From positions 12,172,963-12,236,962 of the forward strand of contig OZ037770.1 in assembly GCA_964035545.1 (NCBI GenBank): a DNA stretch of 64,000 bases. Reading direction: 5' to 3'. The notes beneath the pieces were generated by a model. The model was not told the origin of the DNA. It saw only the letters and a list, made by a program, of their open reading frames with translations, and did not search any database. Positions 42,932 to 53,613 of the stretch are shown in pieces (position 1 is the first letter of the stretch; each line of letters opens with the position of its first letter). This DNA is from Bugula neritina. Its lineage: Eukaryota > Bryozoa > Gymnolaemata > Cheilostomatida > Bugulidae. The translations under genes were made by a program, and so were the position numbers.

Positions 42932-45725
42932 ATGACTAAAGAAAATTTGCAAGCTCCTCTTAGATCAGAAGAGGCAGTAGTTCGTATGTGGGATCGATGT
43001 ATTGCGGACACAACTGTAAAAATAGGTTAGCCATAGCTCTTACAAATTTTAACACCAATCTTAATCAAATTCTAAATCTGAATCGATATGGGTATTTAAA
43101 TTCAATATTAATTATAATAATCATATTGATATTGATATTCAAAATAATTAATTGTAGCTTAAAAGTATTCATATAGTAATAGTTATTGATATTCATTCGA
43201 ATAAATAAACATGTAAATCAATAATAAATTATAAACTTAAAGTTAAACTTAAAAGATCATCATTTTAATCAGTTGATGATTTATAATTATTTTATAAATA
43301 ACAATTATATTTTAATTTGTTGTAAATTATTTTTTATTTAGTCGATACTCATACTAATAGGGATATTCATGCTGATACTATCAGTGTAAGTATCACTATG
43401 AGTATGACTATGTGACAATGTATGTCTATAGTAAAACTAAATGCAATATATTAGTTATTGACAATATGAATATCAATATGGATATGACTATTTATATTAT
43501 ATTAATAATTATTATATTGTTCTTAATATGTAATAATCATAACAATGATTAAGTAAAATGAGATTATTACCAATAAATATAATATTTATAATAGTAATAA
43601 TATAATACATATAATTTATAAATTATCATAATATTTATTACGAACATACTTATTGATATTAATGTTGATATGTTATGATTAGAATTAGATTATAATAATT
43701 GTTCATAATAATATTAGATACTTAGTCTTGGAACTAAGTTTAGACTGAGACTCAGTCAGTCAGTCAGTCAGTCTGTTTAATTAAGAGTTCTGCTTTGATT
43801 CTAGCTTAAGTTCAGACTAATTTTCTTGTAATTGGACTTTCTGATCAGCTTGCATCGACATATCACTCTATTAGAATCAAGTGGGTTTGCAATTGAAGCA
43901 TTTTTACTAAAAGTCTAATGGAATGCCAAGAATTAGGCTTACAATACTGGAAGTACCTATGATAAATAATACCAGATGATTGAAAATTGAACACCTTTCT
44001 ATAAAACAACTTTGTCATTTGAAGTAGTTTTTTGTATTGAATATCACAAACACCGGTCTGTCAACTTGTGAACACGTGTCTTGTATTTTCAGATGAAACC
44101 TAACTTGTAAAATACTCAATTTCTATATATATCTTTAGGTACTGGATTAGCACTAGGTGCGCTGACATCATTGTTGCTGTTTAAGAGTAAGTACAAACAC
44201 TAAAACTTTTAACAAGAATATCTGTAAACTAATAAGTGAGATCATTTTGTTGAACGAAACACACACAGAACAATTCTTTTAAATTTTTGGTGTTCTGTGT
44301 TAATTTTATTTGCAAAATAAATACTTTAAGGATTAAAAAAAATGTTTATTAAAGCCATTTATTATACGAAATTACTGCAGCCAGGTATGCTGGTTTATAG
44401 AATACTCTACTAGATTTATTTGAAGTTTTGTGTATTTAGTTTGTAGATTCAAAAAGCCAATGTGTTTACTTTTTTTCAGTAATCATTTGTAGCATCAAAA
44501 AATGTTGTCTTTAAAGTAAAAACAGAATGTTTCAAACTTTTTGATAATTAAAGCTATTACAAATCGGCCACAAAAGTATATAGTGTATAGTATATAAAGT
44601 TGACTTGATATTTGTCTGCAATAACTCCAGATAGTAATTATAGATACAATCTAATAGCTGTAGAAATATAAAAGATTGCATCTAGTTTCAAATATTTGCA
44701 TGTTTTGCAAATATTATTTGTGTGTGTATGTCTGAGCTAAAACCCTTCTTTTTAATGTTCCTACAACCAATATTTTACTCTGTTTGAAATTTAAGTTCAT
44801 TTCACTTCATTAAGTTTATTAAGTCATGACATTATTGTATTTTAGGTCCTGAATTTATCTTTGTGTAAAGTTTCTACCTAAAAGTGTTGTTCATTTACTG
44901 ATATCATCTGCAGTTTAAAAATAGACTACTATTTGCAATCTTCCACTTGAATTGCTACTTATTGTTTATTTTCAACTTTATATCTTGCAAGTATGTTTGT
45001 TATAGGAAAGCCTTGGCCAGTAATATTTGGTGTGGGTGTGGGACTCGGGCACGGCGTAGCAAACTGTCAGAATGATTACAAGTCTATAGCTACTATGAAA
45101 CAAACACCAAAGGTGATAAATATCTACTTTTTCGTTATATACAGTGCAAAATATGTATTTAATTCAAACACCGATTTACTCCCTGTTCCACCCCCCCCCC
45201 TGCACTATTTACAATACTGCTGATTGCTTCTAGTGCAACTGGTTTGTAAAATTTAGAATATAATATTATTGTAAACCTACACTTTATGTAATTCAATGTG
45301 GATTTTTTTGATAATTTTAAGGTCTGTCTGAGATATTTTAATGAAAGGTGTCCTTGTTAGGAAATCAATCTCGTTTTCTTATGGTACATTTTGCATGTTC
45401 AAAAACTGAGTGCTTTGATTGGCTATACAGTTGGACTGTTGATAGTTTACCTTAGTATTAAAATTTTTATTGTCACATAAAATAGCCCCTTGTTATTGAA
45501 TACACAATATTTGACAGGACATTTCAATGTTTTCATCTGTTTTTATGACAGCTGGTTTCACTTGTAAAGATAAATTTTGAAAGTAATTATTGCGTATTTT
45601 ATTGCATTGTTTATTAGTCATCAGGGTTAGAGCTTAGTTATTATGTGCAAGTTTTGTAGGAGTTATCTTATTTATTTTAGCAGGCTAGGACTGAAAAATC
45701 AGCACAGACAGATGAGTCATCATGA
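42932..45725 (+). CDS. MIC10: MICOS complex subunit MIC10
   Basis: Four exons, 42932-43025, 44139-44186, 45006-45112 and 45681-45725, with GT-AG borders and continuous phase, give 97 residues. The sequence shows WDRCIADTTVKIGTG, a first membrane segment GTGLALGALTSLLLF, a basic FKRK turn, a second segment WPVIFGVGVGLGHG and NCQNDYKS, all matching MIC10 (MINOS1). The protein sits in the mitochondrial inner membrane, where its glycine-rich helices oligomerise and shape crista junctions. The tail (QARTEKSAQTDESS) is longer than in the human protein, which has 78 residues. The last acceptor is TTAGCAG, so splicing at 45681 or 45684 is possible, with or without one Gln. Confidence 0.93.
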
Positions 45726-46013
45726 TGTGCTTCTCGACTATAACTACCTGCGCTTTTTGTATGATTTGGAGTTGTGTCATCCTATGTTTAACCAGCTGAT
45801 GGTGTTATAAAACTTTTAATTCAGCTGCATTTTAAACATATTTTTGTATGTTTGTTTTTGTTTTGTAACAGTTTCAACCAGAGATTTGTTGTGCTTTTGT
45901 TTTATAGTTGAAGCGATAATTCCACAATAATGGAATTCAACTCTCAGCATTTAAGAAATGTGGAATATATTTATAGTAGAAAAACTAAGTTCAATGTTTT
46001 GTAATGGAAAAAA

Positions 46014-46019
46014 AATAAA
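46014..46019 (+). terminator. Polyadenylation signal of MIC10
   Basis: AATAAA about 290 bases after the MIC10 stop codon, the first good signal downstream. Confidence 0.5.
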
Positions 46020-48964
46020 CTGAAATATAACATGCAGTAAAAGGCAACATAATTGATTGAAAATTCTACAATGGCATTAATACAGGCACAAATGTGTTAG
46101 AGTTAAGATCATTGTGGCACATAGAGCTAATGACTCCCTATTGTAAGCAGTCTACTAGATTGTCAAACAGTAGTTATTAGTATTCATATACTACTATCAC
46201 AGTCTTGGGTCACAGTGTGTTTCTTTAACTATCAACTGTTGAATTTAATACCCTCAGTAACTGACTTTGCTGCAATTTGTTTGTCAACCCTGCCTGTGCC
46301 TGTTTCACTGTGAACAGTGAAGGTGCGTAGGAATTTATGTGCATTAGCTGCCAGATTACCCATAACACAACTACTACCACCACAGTAGATACTACACCCA
46401 TCCAGGCAGTTGAACACTCCTCTCTATGTGGCGTCTCTAACTGTCTATTGGTGGAACATAGACATTAGTGAGATAATATACAGGCAATGGAAATAGTTGT
46501 AGGTCTTTCTTGTAGGCTCCTAGCTTCCTTTTTGTCTACAGAGTAGGAAGTATGAAAGAGTTGATACTATTTGAACTTAAAGAGCAGGCTAAGTGACACT
46601 CAGGGCACTTGTTAAAATGCATTAAGCTGTTAATTGTTACTATTAACACCATACATATACATACAGCTGAATTTATGCAAGCTATATAAAAGCAAAATAA
46701 TTAATAATACAAGTTTTTAGTGTATATATAAAAACAATTTGCATGATATAAAATTTCTCGCAATAATAAACTATAAAAAGTTGGCATAGTAGTGAGCCAA
46801 GCATTTTTTCACTCAACGGAATGAATCGAAAACCAAGCTATGTAGATAGAATCAACACCCTCTACTATAAGTTATTCATATATATTCCAATAATTATTAA
46901 GATGATGGGCAAATGCACAATGAAACCTTTGCATCAACAATCTTAAAAATGAATGACAACTTTAACAGGTTGTCTAATAATTAGCACATATATCAGCACA
47001 TAATATTTCCCTACTGTTTTGTCACCAGTTATTAAACTTGGTTGCTGTACAGTTATATAAATTGCATTTTTGAACTCAGGGCTGGAATTGGCATCTCAAA
47101 TTTATAGATTAATCTGAAAGCCTATTTAGAATTTCCAAGAAAACAGATTTTCATCAACAACTGGAAATGGTTATGATTGGCAGAAGGCTATCATAATATT
47201 ATTATGATCTGTCCATCTAGATTCTAGACACTTTTAAACACGAGCCTAGTTTTAGAAGACTGGATGTGAAGATATTGTACATGTTGTGTATAGTGAATAG
47301 ATATGTTGTAGAATTAGCAATCTCACAATAACTAATATGTACCTATTCATGCTGCAAGAATAATATTATATTCTCTCAATAACCATCAAAATGCCATCAC
47401 TCTGTTCTTAACAACCTTGTAAAAGCAAAAATGTTGGCCTGTGAAAGGTTTCCAGCATATGCATTGGTAAGCTGATAAAAGGGCTGTATTGGGAAAGAAT
47501 GGAGATTAATTTTGCATCAGTGGACAAGCTATGCTAAACTGATAGGTTGTCAATGTAACAGTTGCACACCTCTGTTATATAGTATGATAAAATAACCATA
47601 GCCCTCTTACACGCAATGAATTGAAAAGGAAGAAATAAAACATCCTGTCAAATTGCTACTAGTACCTGCATGAAAACTGAACAGTATTGCCTAATAAAAA
47701 GTATTATAATGTTTACACAAGAAGATGCGATAAGAGCTATGGCACAATACGAACTAGGTGCAGGCTCATGATAAACTGTTCCAATACATTGTATACAGTA
47801 TACCTGTTAGTAAGCAATGTGTTGAAAAAAGGATGCCATACTTGTATAATACTGCCTGTTGACTGATATTAGATTGAGGACCATACACTATACAGGCATA
47901 CTTACGGAGGGGATTTACAGCCCCCCCAACTATAATAATATGTTTCAATGATGTGAATCAGACTAATTGGCTTGATGTGCACACTGATCAACTGAAGAGA
48001 GTTTGGAGAAAGATTTAGGTGTGGTGACAGAGACATTTCAATAGCCTAATTTCTTTATAATTGTCTTTAATAGTTTTAGTTGCAATATCACAAGAACCTA
48101 TTTCACATAATATAGAACACGGGCTTTTCTCAATTTCCTCATTGTACTGCACCTACCTCTAGAAATTGCAGTAAATTACTTGAGCTACAAAACACAGTGA
48201 TCTATTTTTTAACCACTACAAAATACAACTTCTAAAATGAATCCATACGCACTTCAAGCCCACACAGAATAAAAATAGCATATAAGCCAACATCATCTAC
48301 AATGTATTACCATGACAAAATTGTCATCCATTAGTTTTACAGAAACTATGAGTTCACTTATGTTTAAAGCTATAAAACAGTAATTATGTCATTTTTAGGT
48401 TTGAAATGATGTTTTCAGAATAAAATTGTAAGGATGCTTTATCTAGTAAGTAGTGTGAGGAGAGAGGTTAGTGGTAAAGAAAGAATACTGCATGCATATG
48501 CATGTTTTGTAGACTCCAGCAAGTTATCAACTACTTGCAAGAGGTAGCATCTCAAGCACAGTAATTAGTGCTGTGAGGTGTGCAAATAACTATGCATAGA
48601 TAATCACGTGTAGATAACAATATGTAAATGATGATGATGTGTAGATACAATGTGTAGATACCATGTAAGTCAGAGGTCTCAGCTGTATAATCAACAGGCT
48701 AGACTGTTATAAATAAGTAGTTGGGATATTCAAACTTTCATGATAAGTTTCTTTCAACTTTGAATTTTGATATAATTATATTCCCCCTTCAGGCAATTAT
48801 AATCCATTACTCATTGGCTCACTTTCAATGCTCATTCAAAAATTTCAAACTTCAAACATAGTCGTAGTGAAGTATTAAATAACAAAAAGGATGCCTCAAT
48901 CCTAAAGAGAAAATTCTAGAAGCAAGTAATGGTTCTGTAAAATATGCATCACTTAAATACTTAC
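46020..48964. other. Intergenic region, nothing firm
   Basis: About 2.9 kb downstream of MIC10. A 61-codon minus frame at 46417-46232 has balanced codons (MFNCLDGCSIYCGG...) but no splice sites or domain I can defend. Otherwise AT-rich unique sequence. Confidence 0.4.
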
Positions 48965-49087
48965 CAAGTATAGATGATGAAACAGAGAACTATCTACAAG
49001 CCTACTCGAAGAATTCACTTTGACTGATGTTCCATCAAACAGTTGAATGACAATTGATAATCTCCAATCAAGTGTGGAATTCGTGAC
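48965..49087 (-). CDS. Candidate internal exon of an unidentified minus-strand gene
   Basis: 41 open codons between an acceptor (TTTGCAG) and a consensus donor (GTAAGT), both in phase 0. The peptide includes LDWRLSIVIQLFDGTSVKV. I do not recognise the family and found no partner exons, so a pseudo-exon is possible. Confidence 0.3.
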
Positions 49088-49911
49088 CTGCAAATAAAAG
49101 TATTTGCCCTTTGGTATCCTAATATTTATACACTTATTGTCATTCTGCCGTAGAATCTCGGGCTAAGCTTCAAACTATGTGAGGCTTAGTCTTAGAATCC
49201 TCCCTGAATTCTAGCTGTGAGGTTTGGGAGCACAAGATACCTGCCCTGTAATATATTTCTATGCCTAATGATAATAGTTCAAGTGTTGCATAATGATGCA
49301 ACACTTGGTTTTATATTTTAGTTGTGCAAAATATTTCTAATTCGCCTCTGTCATGGTTGACGTGACATATGGCACAATAAAGTTTAGAATCAGACACCTA
49401 CTAAACTAGTGCTATAGCTGCATGTCTGACAAACTGTAACTCTACCACAGGGCATCACTAATATATTTCTGCTATTTTCATGATTGTGAAATAATGAACT
49501 TATTACTAGATGTTAAATTGTCTACCATAACATGTGATGAAATTGTTAAATTGCAGGGTATTGAAATATTTATATATATATTTCTGGCTATACAGTGAGA
49601 TACATTACACAAATAAATTCTATTATAAGTATAATCAAGCTGTTATATAAAACCTAAATTTAGCTCTGCATTTAAAGTGTAAGAAATTATGTTAAGGGTG
49701 GATTGATTAAGGAACAACCATGGCTCATAGATGCTAATTACTCCCTACCATTACCCTATCTTAATGCATCACATTTTAATGTTATATACAGTTGATATTT
49801 TAATATTCTATTGAAAACTGTGTGTGCTAGCCATTTTAACTGAAAGTCAGTCAGTTATACGTGTAAAAAGCATATTAGATGCACAACGTAAAGTATATGC
49901 AGTACTACCTG

Positions 49912-50030
49912 TACTATGTATATATTACTACTTACTGTGTATATATTACTACTTACTATGTATATATTACTAACTTACTATGTATATAAATTACTAACTT
50001 ACTATGTATACATTACTAACTTACTATGTA
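49912..50030. repeat. Tandem repeat of 21-24 bases, five units
   Basis: Units of the form CTATGTATATATTACTAACTTA repeat with small length changes. The repeat opens a spurious Leu/Tyr-rich frame. Confidence 0.8.
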
Positions 50031-50235
50031 TGTTTGCTTCCTGTTTACAGTCTCAAACACTTGGACTTACTAGCAAGCTGGAAACTATCTACTTATTGGC
50101 AAATATAAACATACAATTGTTGCCATGGAAACTGTATGCATGAGTGAATAAGTTGTTACTGATCATGATAATATCATTTATTACATTAATAACAGTGTAT
50201 GCAACTGGCTATAACAAACGCTGAGTCTAGTCTTA

Positions 50236-50578
50236 GCCTAGGGCCACACGGTGCGTATTTTCGCATGCGAAAATTAAAATCACCAGTAGCAAAGGTGTCC
50301 ACTGTGCGCGTTGAGAAAACCTTCGCACTTGTCGCTCTGCATTTTCAACGCAAGTGCGAATCGTCTCTGTCGTCGTCACCTAATTGGCTGGTAGCTATTC
50401 AGCGAGCCCAATTTCTTTATTTAGTGCTATGTTCCAGTAAATTGCGTTTTATTGAAAGCGAGTGCAATTTAAAAATGAAAGCTTTATTTATCACGCATCA
50501 CTGACGCTACAGTGGACACCTTTGCTACTCGTGATTTTAATTTTCGCATGCGAAAATACGCACAGTGTGGCCCTAGGC
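50236..50578. mobile_element. PIF/Harbinger-type MITE, copy 3
   Basis: 343 bp, flanked by TTA at 50233-50235 and 50579-50581. Ends GCCTAGGGCCACAC and the reverse complement. The interior matches copies 1 and 2, including the TTCGCACTTGTCGCTCTGC stretch. Confidence 0.88.
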
Positions 50579-51093
50579 TTAGTGTTCAAGTGAATCAGCA
50601 CTTGCATGTTTCAACATTGCAGCACAGTTTAGATAGAACATGGGTAGACAACTAACAGATTAAAATTGACACAAGAGAAATTTAGTTTTCCAACTTCTTT
50701 AGCATTTAGCAAGTAAAAAGAATTTTCCTAAGAACATTTAATATGAACTATAAAGGTAGCACACTTTACAAGCCAATTTTTAAAATAAAATGTTGGTAAA
50801 TTTCAAATAAATTTAAATTGTATCACAATTCAATTCGACAAGAACAATTTAGCTTCCACTGCTTGAAGCTGGTATTAACAATTTAAAAATTGAGTTCACA
50901 ATTTATAAAACAATCATTAAACAACTAAACATCTATATACATACATAGCAGTTTTAAAAACAGTTTATTAGGTGAGAAAAACTCCCATGTCAGAGTAATG
51001 AAAATATAAACTATGACATGGTGATTGGAGCAAGGATTGTTAGTTGCTCAAGGAATGGCAAATTTTGATGACAATGAAGGAAGTTCCAGTATT

Positions 51094-51946
51094 TTATGTG
51101 TCGATGGAACCACCAAACATTTGTATCGTCTCTATAACCAGTGTTAGAGAGTCCATGAATGAATTGATGCCAACCCTAAGCTTCTTGGGATCTGTCGCGG
51201 TGTAATTTATATTCAAATTCTTCCCTACAATGAAAAACCTCTAATTGTAAAATCTATATCAACAACTTCTTCTAATTTTATAATGAGTTATTATTCATTG
51301 TTTGTGTGATATTTTAACAACACAGTTTTTAATGTTGTTTTGCAGTCATTATGAATAAGTATTCTGTTTTTATAAGCTTTTAACTCTGCAGTAGTTTTAC
51401 GTTTAAATAACAGCAAATCTTGATGCAAACTTTTCACAGTATAATTAAAACACGATAACAGTTATTCATTTTGAATCCATGACGATGAGGTAAATTGCTT
51501 TCAACGCAACATTAAATTAAATATTAAGATTATAGAGTAGCAACTACTGAACTAGAGTCTAGTAATCTTGTGATAAAGTTAAGGTAGGCTATAATAAAAT
51601 TATTATCAATAGAAAATGGAATCATGGTTATTGTGATAATGGCCCTGAAATGAAATAAATCAAAACAATGAATTTTTATTGAAGACATCCGACTAGAATT
51701 AGTAATGAGAAAATTGAAAATCACGCCAATAGTTACACTAACAGTGAGTTGAGGTTCTCAAATTCAAACTAGAACTAGTATCTACACACCTTCTACAGAG
51801 AGGGCCTTCACGCAACCGCCCCGAGGAGGTTCTTTGTCAACTCGTAGTGTGTTGTAGGCTATTTCAGCGTCTTTGTCTGTGAAGAAAGGAATGCATATGT
51901 TAGCTGTAAGCAATGGCTTCGAAGTGGCTGTCAAATCCATGCTCAT
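51094..51946 (-). CDS. LAGE3: KEOPS complex subunit PCC1/LAGE3
   Basis: Two coding exons on the minus strand, 51946-51790 and 51224-51094, joined in phase 1 by a GTGTGT donor and a TTGTAG acceptor, give 95 residues. Key segments are ICIPFFTDKDAEIAYNTL, KEPPRGGCVKALSVEG and, in the second exon, LRVGINSFMDSLTLVIETI, the pattern of the Pcc1 family (compare the DAEP and SVINFLDQL segments of human LAGE3, from memory). Pcc1 is the dimerisation subunit of KEOPS, which makes the t6A modification at position 37 of tRNAs reading ANN codons. An acceptor (TTTTCTAG) lies 9 bases before the ATG, so an upstream 5' UTR exon is likely. A second in-frame ATG at 51940 is an alternative start. Confidence 0.88.
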
Positions 51947-51955
51947 CCCTAAACC

Positions 51956-53450
51956 TAGAAAACAAAGTGACAATTTATCAATCAGCTAAACTAGCGTGTG
52001 CTTAAAAATTTGTACTGAATGAAATTGTTATATATTTGCCTTGTAAATCATTTACAAATCTTGCTCTACTTTGTTTTTCTTTGCAAAACTTGAATAAGGT
52101 GCATTAATGGTGGAATTTGAAACCAAATTTCATAAAGACAATTGAAAAACATTCGCTAGTCAACATTCTCAATTACGAATGCAAAGTTTGTTTGGGGGAG
52201 GGGCATTAAAATTGTATGCTACTCTGCGTATGGTACACGCTATACTATAACTCAGTTAGATTGAAACCATTTACTTTACTAACATCAGAAATACCTAATA
52301 CTAATAGTAATACTAATAGTAAACGTAACTAACAGTAATAGTAATTATAATAACTGAAAGGACGCAAGTTTGAAGAACAAAGCAATACTAATAATAATAG
52401 TAATACTAATATAACAGTATTAGTAATTCGTTAGTACTAAATGATAAATCTAATTTAAATTATATCTATCAATCTCCTTATGAAAATTTAGCAAAATCAG
52501 AGCAACATCTGGCTCTCAGCACTGCCTATGATGACCTGCCAGCCAGACCTGCTGAACAAACCAACAAACAGTACCATACAGACTCGCTCCCAAGCAAGGG
52601 GGCAGCCCTGATCAGTGGGTGCTAACAGTACCAAGTATCTTGAAAGTTTTCTCCCAAGGATTATCCTGGACCTGAAAATTGGTCACAACCAAAGCAATAA
52701 TTCAGAGATCTCTACAGAGACAGGATTAGGTTCCTGTTCAGTAAATACAGCCCAAACAGTACTAACTGTGTGACTATTGACCTATGACTGTCCAAGACGT
52801 TACCCATAGGCGGCACACCTCTTCCTCCCTCTAGAGTCTAGAGAGTAGGGCGGTCCAGTGTGATGATCACTTACAGTAAGTACTAGATATAACTTATTAT
52901 TAATTATAATACTTTAATAGTAATACTAATACAGTATTACTAATAGTAATACTAATACAGTATTACTAATAGTAATACTTATACTAATAGTAATACACTT
53001 TAACTTACAGTTACTCTTAGTCTTAGAGTGACTCAGTTAGAGTTACACTTACAGTGACTCTTTCACTTCTTACAGTTACTGTTAATCACTACTAACTACT
53101 TAGTGTTACTGTTGGTCATGGTCTAAGTCATAGCTTAAGTGTTGCACTTACAGTTAGTGTTACAGTAGACGTTGTCGTGCCCGTAGAGCAGGCGTAGCCG
53201 TATCACCGATCACGTATCAGTTAATGTTATCACTATCACTATGACTGTCAGTATCACTATACTACGATAACTCAACTAAACAGCGAACATTAACAAACTT
53301 CTCTAAGTAATCGTGAAGACAAAAATGCTACTAAAAATTCAAAGAATTTCAATTGTTACTAATTTGTATTAGTATTACTGATGACTAAAATCATAATCAT
53401 AATTATAATTATAAACTAAAACTGAAGTTTCGCTATCACGTCGCTTGTTT
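51956..53450. other. Region between PCC1 and RPL13A
   Basis: The two genes diverge here. 52.27-53.28 kb is largely simple sequence (AGTAATACTAAT words), apart from a unique-looking, G+C-richer patch at 52.48-52.87 kb that I could not assign. The 5' UTR exon of PCC1 should lie here but is not visible to me. Confidence 0.4.
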
Positions 53451-53453
53451 TGG

Positions 53454-53613
53454 CGGAAACAGTTACAAATGTACAAATCGGGATCGATACTTTTAGCACG
53501 ACGGCGTTGTTTAATCGGAACGTTTATAATTCAATCGGAATTCAATTAGTCGGAATCGCGCTAGAGACACAAAATCTCACTCGACGACCTCTCGATTTCC
53601 TTTTTTCTACAAA
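53454..53613 (+). promoter_or_regulatory. RPL13A promoter with CGGAA motifs and TOP-like start
   Basis: Four CGGAA words (ETS/GABP core) at 53454, 53516, 53536 and 53551 in 100 bases. A pyrimidine tract CCTTTTTTCT at 53599-53608 lies just before the ATG and fits the 5' terminal oligopyrimidine start of ribosomal protein mRNAs. ETS sites and TOP starts are common in ribosomal protein promoters. Confidence 0.6.

Larger units (their letters stand above)
49088..51093. other. Intergenic region with MITE and tandem repeat
   Basis: Contains a tandem repeat at 49912 and the third Harbinger-type MITE (both listed). No coding exon seen. Confidence 0.5.

Noticed and set aside
49912-50143. Leu/Tyr-rich plus frame
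   Set aside because: It is created by the 21-24-base tandem repeat.
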